This document shows positions 13,501 to 22,500 of a stretch of DNA of 64,000 nucleotides, one piece after another (the first letter of the stretch is position 1; every line of letters begins with the position of its first letter). The stretch comes from Aptenodytes patagonicus. Its lineage: Eukaryota; Chordata; Aves; Sphenisciformes; Spheniscidae. The stretch spans positions 2,859,501 to 2,923,500 of the forward strand of contig NC_134962.1 in NCBI RefSeq assembly GCF_965638725.1. Direction: 5' to 3'. The position numbers and the translations under genes are program-made. The notes under the pieces were generated by a model, which did no database searches, was not told the origin of the DNA, and was given only the letters and a program-made list of their open reading frames with translations.

Positions 13501-16500
13501 CTCTTATGAAACACTCCTCACTTGGCAGTCGGCGCGCTGCTTTCTCATGCATTTGCTTTGGGTAGGCTGCATTGGGTAACCAAATTGTTTCTTTGTCAAG
13601 GTCACTAAAAAGACATCATTATTCATCCTGTGTAACCTTGTTGAAAGGGAGATCCGCAGCACTGTAAATAGAAGAGGGGAAAAAAAAAACCAAAACAAAA
13701 CACAAACTTCTAGGGAATCAAGAGTTTAAGTCACTTCAGCTGTTACAAGCGCAGCTCCTCCGGCAGGCCAGCATTTTCCCAGCAGCGTTACAGATGTCCA
13801 CTGCTGGAGAGCAACCCAAGGAGCTCCTCTCTTGGTTACTTCTGCCTGTTCACATTTCACGCAATTTCAGAACAGAGTCTGAATCAGGGGCTTACGCCGA
13901 AGCAAAGGGCTTTCTTGTATTGGAAAAGTTGCTACTTTTACTGTATGGTAGTTGCACAGCCAGAGCGGTCCCTAAAGCGATAGCTATTCTGCACCAAGAA
14001 CTCGCACGCGCCTGCACGGAGTGGGAATGTCTCCCTGGGGCGCTCTCCATCACCCCCTACCCACGTAAACAGACCTTGAGCACCTCAAATGCCAAGGCGG
14101 ATCTTTCAAGGATATTAACTCCAGTTCACGTTCCCAGTTAAGTACAAACGAATGGCCCTGGAAAGATGCGTCACCCAAAGGATCTTTTCTGTTCCTGTCT
14201 TTACAGGAGAAAAAAAAAAAAAAACAACAACGCACATAAAACAACACCCAACCAACCAAACAAAAAACTGAGCAAACAACTAAGTGCTCAGTAAAAGGCG
14301 GCAACAGCCACAACTGCGTATCTGCAAAATAGCTGCTGGAGAGGCACATTCAGGCAAAAGGACTGCTGCACACAGGCTCAGCAAAACCCAGTTTGCTGCA
14401 CTCCCAGTCTGCAAAAGCACCAGTACATCCCGGGGGAGAGGGGAGAGCTTTGCACGCCCGTGGCAGCCCAAAGTGGCACAGAGATGTTTTATTTCCCTAC
14501 TTGTGTTTAAACGTATGTATAGGAAAAGAGGACTTAAATCTCAAAAAGAAATCCCGGCAAGCACAAGTCTACTTCCCAGTCCTCACTTCCACCAGTGCTG
14601 AAAATTTAATAATAGGCTTTTTAAAGTCATTCTGATCATGTAGTCTCGCCTTCTGAACAACGTTCACCTGGTGACCGCCACATCAAGCGGTGTCCCACGA
14701 TTCCTCCAGAAAGACGTCCCCACTTCAAGAGATCCAAGTTCAGCAGAGAACCACCAAACCTCCTGTAGACCCAAGATTTTTGGGCCAGGAATACAAATTT
14801 TGGCATGTTCAGCTACACACCTTTAAGTGAGCCAAATTCCCAGAGCATCAAAGTATGAGCATGTTATTTAACAGCGTCTCAATTTGAGCATCCGAATAAA
14901 ACACTCAGCACCTTTGAAAATTTTGGACAGTAGCTGAAATCATAATTTTGTTCTTCATAGGAGAAAACCTTCCTTCTCCTCTCACTTTTTTCGCCCAAGA
15001 CATAAATTTACCGAGTACATTTTACATTGAAGAGTGATTAATGCAGCTTAACAGAGTTATTAGAGAACAGCTGGTTCACTTGACCACGAGGAATACCCAG
15101 AAGAGAGTGCACAAGGACTTGTCTATACTTGAGAAACTCAGATTACAGCAGGGTGTGAATTCAAAACACGGTAGCTGTTCCAGAATCTCTCCCTGCAGAT
15201 AAGCCATTTGTTGCAATTAGAAATGACTAATTGGGCCTCTTTTACGGAATGCCACCCAGGAACACACAATGCCCAGTAAAACTAGTGTGATTTTCATGCA
15301 AGTATATACGTCTGAAACAAAAAGACCAACAGCAGGAGATGTGAGGAACGAGCCTGAGACAGCAGCCCTTTCAAACCCAAGAACAGAATATCAGTGGAAA
15401 TTATCTTCATCTTTTTGATGGGGAGAGAATCAAGACCCAAAACTCCTCTTCCCCCTCCATGGACTAGAAAGCACCATCCCCGTGGAAGCAAAGGGACCCT
15501 GGCAGACACAGAGCCCGAAGCAGAGCATCCACTCTCCCCTCGATTCCTTTAGGATCTGGTTTGTTCCCAGCCATCCCCACGAAGCATTCCCTCACCCCTT
15601 GCTTGTGCAGCTCCTTCTGGCTGGGAAACGCATCCTGACACTGACCAAACTCATCCCTCCAGCCAAACCAAACTCAGAGGGATTTGCAAACTTGCTGGGA
15701 AGCCAAAGAACTGTAAAGATGGAGCAAAGGTTTGTTTGGTTAAATACAATAGCGGGGAGGCAGGGCAGGAAGTGGAGAACAGGGAAAAACAAATGTTTGA
15801 GATTTTACGAAGATACAGCAGCGTTATTTGCTGATCGAGGATTACAGAGTCAGGGCAGACCGCGAGGCTCCTCTACATGCTTCTTTATTCCTTACCTGGG
15901 GAAAAGCAGGGGAGCACAATGCAGACATTTAGCCCTGCCCCATCTGCTGTTGCCTGAGGCATCATCCAGCCTCTCTGCCTCAGTTTCCCCATTGCTACCT
16001 ATTGGACATCCAGGCCCCAGGAAGATTCATATCACTAACTCCTTACCTGCCAGGCTGCAAAATCCCCAAAATACCAGAGACAGACTCGAGCATTCAGCAT
16101 GCTCTGCTCTGCATCACTCTATTCTCCTTTCAGCCAGACGAGCTGCAGGGGAAGGAGGAGCCCAGCTGCAGGGTGGTGTCCATCTCTTCACCCTCCTCCC
16201 CGGGTTTTACACCCCGTGCTGGCCAGCGGCTCCTTCCAGTCTTCCCAGACCAAAGCAGAAGGATGTGACTGCCGTGTGCCAAGCCACCAGCAAAAGGACC
16301 CACCTCTCCATCACCGTGAGCGCTGGGTACTCTGGCCTCCTCCCTTGGCATTTAGACCTGCTACTCGCAAACACAGCTGAAGAAGAGAGCAGTCCTGCCG
16401 GATGAAATCCACCTGCTCTTCTCCATGCAACAAAGAGCCTGAGCCTTTCAAGAGCAGGTCAGGGGCATGAAGCAGTCAAGGCCTCCCAAAGGCAGTTCAG

Positions 16501-18773
16501 GTCTGCTCCCCGAGCTGCAGTGTTTGCAAAACAGCACGTGTCTCCCAGCATCACGGTTCTAGTGTATGCCGGCCTCTGAGGTGAGAGCTCTCGCCTCTCC
16601 TCTCCACTCGTACGTGCTTCCTACCCCTCCTATCACCCCTTCCAGCAGAGAAAACCCACATCAGGTTCACCTTGGGGTAGCAAACCGAACAGGAGCAAGT
16701 AGTTCAAGACTGCAACCTTCTGCGATGGGCTTGGCCTGAAAACTCTCAGATTTTGGGAGCTCCCTAACTGGGAAACTCCAAGGCACACCAGCTGGGGGGG
16801 GGGGGGGAAGATGGGTGCCCCAAAAAGTACATATTTTGGGGGTTTTCTATTCAACTTTATCCCAGTCACACTAATGGAAAGCTATTCCCTCCCTGCACAA
16901 ATCCGGCCTCCCTTCAGGCTTTTAGCATCCTTTCCAAAGGCTCAGGGTGCATTCATGCTGACAATAAGGAGTAAAGTTTCCAGACAAATGCTGGGCGGAA
17001 AAAATGAGTTGGTATTATTGGTTTTCAGAAGAGTGTGACATTTGTACTATGCCTTTACCTTGCTTATAAGAACTAGCATAGTGTGCAGTATACTAGAAGA
17101 GCTCTGTTCACAAACAGATTTATTGTATCCCCTTCTCCTCCTTACAGTCACAATTGCCAGATGGTCCAGGATCTGACATGTTCCTCCTGTCCTGCAAAAG
17201 GCACGAGGAAGCCACATCATTCCCCTTGCAGGCACACTGATCAGTTTTAAACACACCTTGATTATTTTATTTTCTCTCCGAATACCTGCCCCCCTCCTTT
17301 GGCCCAGACTATAGGACCCATTTTAAACCTCAGTCACTCCAGAGAAGTAAAATGCTGGAAATATAAATATGAATAAGCCTGCCCCGGCCACAAGATGGAA
17401 AAAGTCATAACTTTGCCTCTTGCACTGAGTTATTGAAATGAGGCAAGTCCCTCTTAGATCAGCTGCTGCTTTTCCCTATAAGAATGTTAAGCTCGTTTTC
17501 AAAGCCTTGCTTACAACATGGACTGCAAACACTGCAAAGGCAGAAAGGTTGATGCAGCCTCCACCCCCAACAGCAGCTCTCCCAGGCACTACCTAAAGAA
17601 AAGATTTAATTTCTGGAGCTAGAACAGTAATATTTGTGAAAGACAATAGACTGGAAATGTGGCTAACCATCACTACATATTTAAAATCCAGCCACTTTGG
17701 TCATTAGCTGTGTCTTCAAGATAGGGCCCTAATCCTTAGCTGGGAATTATCAATCCTTGATACAGTGCAAATAATAAAGCTAAGGCTAACAGGACTCACT
17801 GAGAATGGGCAACATAGCGACACAGAGCTAATTTTATGAATCTGATGCTAGCAAACGTGGGCTCTGCGCTCTTTATATTATTCAAGGGTATGTTTCCTAT
17901 TTTCCACCCACATTTCAAAACAAAACAGAATGGCTCCAGATACAAACAAGTAAACTCTGCTCAAGAGCTAGAAAAGCCTACAGTCACATGCTTAGAAGAA
18001 AGGGGGGGGGGGGGGGGGGGTGTCTGACCCCAGACACACAAGGAACAGGTTTTCTCAGCCACACAGGTTTTCTTGCATAGGAGAATATATTCTGTCTTCA
18101 TAAGAAAAAAACCTCAAAAGTTGCTCAAGAACTGGAACTACAAACCAGCAGAGGTTCCCAAAAGTGACTTTCAAGAGAGGGAAGACCCTACACGTTGGTG
18201 TGCAAAACAATTCAGGTGCATGGCACCCATGGGACGACCTCCCAAATCACCCCCAAAAGTCTGAATGCCCGCAGAGGCGGTGCTGTCCCCAGCCAGCCAG
18301 GGACCAGGAACCTTGGGGACGCTGCTCAGTGTCACTACATCAGGCTCTGGGTTTAAGGGAGGATGCAAAGGGATTAAAAAAAATCTGTCACCATCCAAAA
18401 GCACCTGCCAGTCCCCTGGCACCTGGAGGTGGAGGGCAGGAGATGTCCAGAGAGGAGCAGCAGGACAAGGTAACATGGGAAAGGACCTGGTTCACTGATG
18501 GTTTGGTGGGCAAGGGAAGCATCAGCAGATACTGGGGAGGGGGAGACACTAGCGCCTGGGGAGGAAAAGCGTTTGCTCAAGGATAAAGCTTTGAGCCTCC
18601 CGCTAGCGGCATGCAGTCCAGAGCCCCAGGAGCTAACCCTGGGCACAGCCCTGCCCCAGCCTGGAGGAGGGCCCCATCACCTCCTACCTCAGTTGCTCTC
18701 CAGCAATCATCACCTCTGCCCTGTAGTGCTGCTCCGTGGCTTTCTTCTTCAGGCTGTTGCTCAGGCTCTCCAT
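1430..18773 (-). CDS. DEPTOR-like: DEPTOR-like protein (two DEP domains plus PDZ), 398 aa, 9 coding exons
   Basis: Coding exons, 5' to 3': 18773-18688, 10915-10737, 7547-7424, 6156-5978, 5351-5166, 4787-4647, 4316-4246, 2784-2680, 1555-1430. They total 1197 bp with all phases matching, giving 398 residues and TGA; human DEPTOR has 409. DEP1 lies at about residues 29-125, DEP2 at about 138-215, a Ser/Thr-rich linker at 216-320 and the PDZ at 322-398. Shared hallmarks are YPNCFVAKEL, DWLVQEGEA, NFRRRRRL, EIKIVSAVRRSS and GDAVGWGFVVRG. In DEPTOR the PDZ binds the mTOR FAT domain and the DEP tandem also contacts mTOR, inhibiting mTORC1 and mTORC2; that role is inferred here. Compared with human DEPTOR from memory, many positions differ, more than I expect for a bird ortholog, so I call it a paralog. 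Start: the ATG at 18771-18773 is the first in frame, with G at -3 and G at +4. The next gene upstream is ARFGAP1 on the same strand. Confidence 0.9.
2680..2784 (-). CDS. DEPTOR-like: DEPTOR-like exon 8, first half of PDZ
   Basis: 105 bp, phase 0 at both ends. Acceptor cttgtag|ATT and donor ATGAAG|gtactt. It encodes IVGDAVGWGFVVRGG, the PDZ carboxylate-binding-loop region with GWGF at 329-332, followed by PCHIQAVDPGGPAAAAGMK. Confidence 0.93.
4246..4316 (-). CDS. DEPTOR-like: DEPTOR-like exon 7, linker before PDZ
   Basis: 71 bp. Acceptor ctgctctag|TG and donor CTAACT|gtaagt. It encodes VLERPVTNEELLSPGAPYIK, closely similar to the DEPTOR segment leading into the PDZ domain. It ends in phase 0. 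Confidence 0.9.
4647..4787 (-). CDS. DEPTOR-like: DEPTOR-like exon 6, regulatory linker
   Basis: 141 bp. Acceptor ctctttcag|TC and donor AAATCAG|gtctgg. It encodes residues 252-298, with NKEIKIVSAVRRSS followed by a Ser/Thr-Pro region and CNPKS. The segment that in DEPTOR carries the beta-TrCP degron SSGYFS reads SNPYFS (276-281), so the second serine and the glycine are replaced. Confidence 0.9.
5166..5351 (-). CDS. DEPTOR-like: DEPTOR-like exon 5, end of DEP2 and start of linker
   Basis: 186 bp. Acceptor tctcctag|TT and donor CTCTCTG|gtaac. It encodes VSNRHHFFDSDILYQF, then WINFRRRRRLTELLNEN and DSPFCLRK. Human DEPTOR has Arg-Met where this protein has Trp-Ile immediately before NFRRRRRL. 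The conserved DSPFCLRK marks the beginning of the regulatory linker. Confidence 0.92.
5978..6156 (-). CDS. DEPTOR-like: DEPTOR-like exon 4, core of DEP domain 2
   Basis: 179 bp, the same length and entry/exit phase as exon 2. Acceptor gtgccag|G and donor CAGCATG|gtgagtg. It encodes SVKYQRTFLGCEMIDWLVQE, GEAENRKEAVELG and LLEHGIIQH, matching DEP2 of DEPTOR. Confidence 0.93.
7424..7547 (-). CDS. DEPTOR-like: DEPTOR-like exon 3, end of DEP1 and inter-DEP linker
   Basis: 124 bp. Acceptor ctcctttcag|TC and donor GAGAA|gtacgtgag. It encodes CDEHSDYKDAKLLYRF, RKDDGTFPL and FMRGQSLYE, the last strand of DEP1 and the linker found in DEPTOR. The alternative donor four bases downstream would break the phase into exon 4. 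Confidence 0.92.
7548..10736 (-). other. Intron 2 of DEPTOR-like gene (3.2 kb)
   Basis: Non-coding. It holds a T/G-rich low-complexity patch at 7874-7937 and A-rich runs at about 8390-8610. The other DEPTOR-like introns (6157-7423, 5352-5977, 4788-5165, 4317-4646, 2785-4245, 1556-2679) show nothing recognisable beyond their splice sites. Confidence 0.75.
10737..10915 (-). CDS. DEPTOR-like: DEPTOR-like exon 2, core of DEP domain 1
   Basis: 179 bp. Acceptor tctctctag|G and donor CATCACG|gtgcgt. It encodes residues 29-88, including IKDRRYHLRTYPNCFVAKEL, DWLIDHKEAPDRETG and DHYIIHH. These correspond residue by residue to DEP1 of DEPTOR. Confidence 0.93.
10916..18687 (-). other. Intron 1 of DEPTOR-like gene (7.8 kb)
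   Basis: Bounded by gtagga and tctctctag on the minus strand. It contains A/C-rich low-complexity sequence near 14209-14278 and three long G runs (12890-12904, 16794-16807, 18002-18020). It also holds an unexplained long open frame on the opposite strand at about 15482-16405. No known gene is recognised inside. Confidence 0.8.
18002..18020 (+). repeat. Poly-G run, 19 nt
   Basis: The longest G homopolymer in the window, in intron 1 of the DEPTOR-like gene. Such runs can form quadruplexes and are prone to sequencing-length error. Confidence 0.9.
18688..18773 (-). CDS. DEPTOR-like: DEPTOR-like coding exon 1
   Basis: Encodes residues 1-28 plus two bases of codon 29 (MESLSNSLKKK ... IAGEQL). The donor is CTGAG|gtagga. 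The GEQLR motif just before the split codon matches the DEPTOR residues preceding DEP1. The rest of the N-terminus shows no resemblance to the Gly/Ser-rich start of human DEPTOR, so this end of the protein is poorly constrained. Confidence 0.8.
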
Positions 18774-19120
18774 GCCGGACTGGAGGTGGGTGGCGGTGGG
18801 GAGATGCGCCCGGGGTAGCAGGGAGCGCCGGGCGGCCCCGCACACCCCATGGGATGCGGGTCGCAAAGATGCTCGTCCCCAGCGCGGTCCCCAGCCCGGC
18901 TGGCAAGGTGCAGGTAGGCAGCCTGAAGTTGCTGGCTCCAGCTCCTCCTTCCCTCTCTGTAGTCTCTGGAGGAGGAGCCTGCTGCAATCTGATCCTGGCT
19001 TCGCTGGTGTCTCACCCGCCGTCTCCAGCCAAGCCTCAGCTGAGAGCCGGGAAGGCGGCAGGTCTGCTTTCCAGCCGGCTGGGGACAGTGTCCTTTCTGC
19101 TTGCTCTGTGTAGACGATTC
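18774..19120 (-). promoter_or_regulatory. Probable 5' UTR and promoter of DEPTOR-like gene
   Basis: A GC-rich, CpG-bearing stretch immediately upstream of the start codon, densest at about 18780-18910. No TATA box is evident. The transcription start cannot be placed from sequence, and an upstream non-coding exon is possible. Confidence 0.45.
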
Positions 19121-19273
19121 CAGCAGGCTCCGGGCATACACAGGCTGTAGGATGAGTGGTTTGATTAGCAATAACATGGACAAAGCACTTCCTTCCTTAT
19201 GCTGTAACTTTCCTACAAAGGGTTCAAGATGTGCTATTCCCTGATGCAAGCCATGTGGCTTGCTCCCAGCCTC

Positions 19274-19560
19274 TTAGAATCATAGAATAGAATAGTTTGG
19301 GTTCGAAGGGACCTCTAAAGGTCATCTAGTCCAACCCCCCTGCCCTGGGCAGGGACATCTTCAACTAGATCAGGTTGCTCAGAGCCCCGTCCAACCTGAC
19401 CTTGAATGTTTCCAGGGATGGGGCATCCACCACCTCTCTGGGCAACCTGTGCCAGTGTCTCACCATCCTCAGCGTAAAAAATTTCTTCCTCATATCCTCT
19501 TCCCTAGGGGCTTTCCACCTCTCCCCAGAGCGGGCTGCATCCAACACCATGGCCAACGCT
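19274..19560 (-). mobile_element. CR1 LINE 3' fragment
   Basis: The plus strand reads as the reverse complement of a CR1 tail. At 19274 there is aatcatagaatagaat (the CR1 3' microsatellite reversed), followed by the standard CR1 3' region. The minus-strand frame encodes the end of the CR1 reverse-transcriptase ORF (HRLPREVVDAPSLETFKV). The element is strongly 5'-truncated. It lies about 0.5 kb upstream of the DEPTOR-like start codon and has the same orientation. The exact left boundary of the element (near 19560) is approximate. Confidence 0.9.
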
Positions 19561-22500
19561 TGCTAAAAAGTGGGCTCAGAGCAGCTTGAGCCCTTCCTCG
19601 TTGCAGCAGCCATCACAGAGGTTGGATGGAGAAGCACAGGCTGTCATCAGCGAGAGCTGGCACTGATGAGTCTGGGGCTCCGCTGGTGCCAAGCTGTTTG
19701 CCTGTATGGTGCTACTAGCTACAGCCTTTAAAATCTACCTCCAGGCACTGATGATACCTACCTCAGCTACTACCAGTCATTTCCATTATTTAGGATATTT
19801 TCTGCAGGCCAGAGCTGACCTGAAAGCGATAGTGTTCAGCAAAGAAATAGGCAGAGGAACTGGGATGTGGAGATGGTTAATTATGTCCATCGTTACCATC
19901 AGAGGTATGTGCAATTATATTTCCATTAGTTAAAGTAGGAATGAAAAACACTGTCTGGCATAAAGGACCAAACCTCAGAAAAGCAAAAAAGGGAGGAAAC
20001 CTACCAAAAGAGAATGTGGAGAAGATGGGGGTGAGGGAAGGGAAGGGAATTGTATCAGCTAAGGATCTGCTTCAATTTGAAGCCTAATAAAGCAGCAGTA
20101 AACTAAATGCTGTCTTTAATTAGATCATCTTTAGCAACAATTCGTCAGCCAGCAGCTAGTTAACCAGTATCCCCATCAGCACAAGCAGACCCTTCCAGGC
20201 TTACATTCCCCCTACACCATGATATCGCTAAATCAAACAAGCTCAGGTTAGTGTTTCAAGAAGCGCAGCACACAGCGGCCAGGGCCGAGGTCCAAAATCA
20301 AAAGGAGACCTGTGTGCCTCCTGCCCCGGAGAAGCAGCGAGCTGGCTCGTGGCACCACGCAGTCTTGGAACTCCTGAACAAGCTCAGTGTCCTAAAACAC
20401 CGCTCGCTGCCTGTGGTTGTAGGACGGCAGGCGAATAGAGGAGGACCAGCTTTTACAAACTGTCTGCCATGCTGGCTAAGCTGGCCCTGGGCTGTCTGTG
20501 CCTCCAGCGTCTTCCTTACCTTCTGTGACCTCTCTCCCAAAAGCAAATCATCAACAACACTTTTGTCACCAAGTCGTAAGAAGTGAGATTTTAGATGGTG
20601 ATAGCTGGGCTCCTGGATTCCTAAGAGGTGGATGCAAAAACATTTCAGAGGGGAAAACAGATGCCCTGCAAGCTCGTCAGAGTCCAGGCTGGGGTGCAGA
20701 GCCTGGTAACACCCAGCTGTTGATACAGTCACTGACAAATACCGCTAATTATTGCCAAGTCAGGAGGGGATTTTCATACCATGCCAGGAGAGACCCAGCT
20801 CTTGTGTCCACTGTTCTGTAGGTACCAAGGCACATCCTTGCAAGGGCTGAGTGCATGCCATGCAGCTCGTTCCTCAGGGTGCCGTCTGCAGAATCACTTT
20901 GCTGAGGGCTGTAGGTGCTGTTGATCTCTCATCTGGCAGCCCCCTTCTCCCTGCTTGGATGGCTGCGAACTTGGTTGACTTCATCTGATACCCTCTAGGT
21001 TTTCTGCCCCATAACAGAGCACTACATCAGGCTTTCACTGATTTGCACGAGTCGTTCCACCGTGTCCGTATCCTTTCTGTTGATCAGGATGCAAGCACAG
21101 GCCTTCCCGCAGAGGGTACCACTGCCCATCTGGACGGGACAAGCACCTGACACCATGAGAGATGTCAGTACTCCTGTGTAAGCATTCAGGGTGTGCATTG
21201 CCCATCTCCAGATAACCAAGTACAAGGGTTATCTGGAGGAGGAGAAGGCGGGAGATGTTTCTGCACATGCAGAGATGGGGGGCAGAGCAAGAAGGAACAG
21301 GCGACACAGGGTACAGGTACCCCTGTAGCCGGAGATACACTGGTCTTCCTCTGGCCAGCATCACCGCTGGCTCTCTGCTGATGAAGGAGCAGCAGAGGTG
21401 TAGCTAGCAGGGCTGAACAAATCTCAGTCTCAGTGCTCCTGTCCAAGTCAAACAGCCGCTGCAGCCCAGCTGCGTGGAGGGCAGCAGCGATGGGCTGCAC
21501 CAACAAGGCTCCTTCTATCCAGGCTCTCCTGGAGCATACTCTCTCCCATGCCCTGCTGATCACGCCATGCCATAAATGCAGGAAAACAGGCTCCCCTTGT
21601 GTGCACAGGCAGGCTCAGCTGGCAGCTCTCAGGCTGTCTCCTGGAGTCCGCTCCGACGTCGCTGGTGCTGGTGTGTCTGTTCCAGCCTTAGCAAAAGGGT
21701 CTTTAAGGTGCTCCCAGGGCAGGCAGGGCTTGTCCCTGCCCAGCACTGCAGCATCCTTCACTCGTAACATGAACGCGTGCGGTGGGGAGAGCTCCCCCAA
21801 ACCTGCCCATCCCATCACAACACAGGCAGCCGGCTCCCACACCCTGCCCGCACACAACAGGGCACCGTGTTCATCCTCAAAGCTGAAGTCCGGCTCTCAT
21901 CCATCGCTCCCCAGGCCATCCATCCAACCTGCAGAGCCACCACAGACCCCGTCCTTTCTCCTAGCCCGTGGCTACTTTGGAGTTTGCCAAACAACAGCAC
22001 CTGCAGGCAGCTGCTTTCCTGCACCCACTGCGTGCGCAGGGCTGCTTTCGATGGTAGAAACAATAGCACAGAGCTAAAAGCAGAATGGTCTAAGGTTAAT
22101 GCCACCTCATTACCAGCATAATGGGTTGAGAGGATGCGCCTGCTGCTCTGGCCGGTCCCATGACTGTGTCCTCTCACTGTGGAGGTGCACAAGAGACCCG
22201 GGGTTCCCCCTTTGCTTTCTTTCTGGGTCTGGTATTCTTCACTTCAACTAGGGAGAAACTGCTGCTGTTTTATTCATTAGATAGTAAATGTCTTCCAATA
22301 AGAAAAAAAAAATTAAAAAAAAGACACTGTTTAAAGTGAAGCTCCAAGCCTGAGAGTGAATATTTTGCTGTTACAGTAACGAGGTAAAGGATTTCAGCCC
22401 TTGCCAGCTTCTTTCATGAAAAACACAGAAGGAAAAAAGCTTATTGCTTCCATAAAGAACCTTGTAAAATGTACCCTTTAAATTAGGCATTAATGTTTCT

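Noticed and set aside
17380..17400. CTCF-like string ccacaagatgg in DEPTOR-like intron 1
   Set aside because: It mismatches the consensus at two informative positions, so it is too weak to call.
1430..18773. Assigning the first gene to PREX1/PREX2, which also have DEP-DEP-PDZ
   Set aside because: There are no DH/PH exons and only one PDZ. The linker motifs DSPFCLRK, EIKIVSAVRRSS and the EELLSPGAPY stretch are specific to DEPTOR.
18774..18866. Open frame upstream of the DEPTOR-like ATG that could extend the protein N-terminally
   Set aside because: The apparent start is TTG, not ATG. The ATG at 18771-18773 is the first in frame and has a strong Kozak context.
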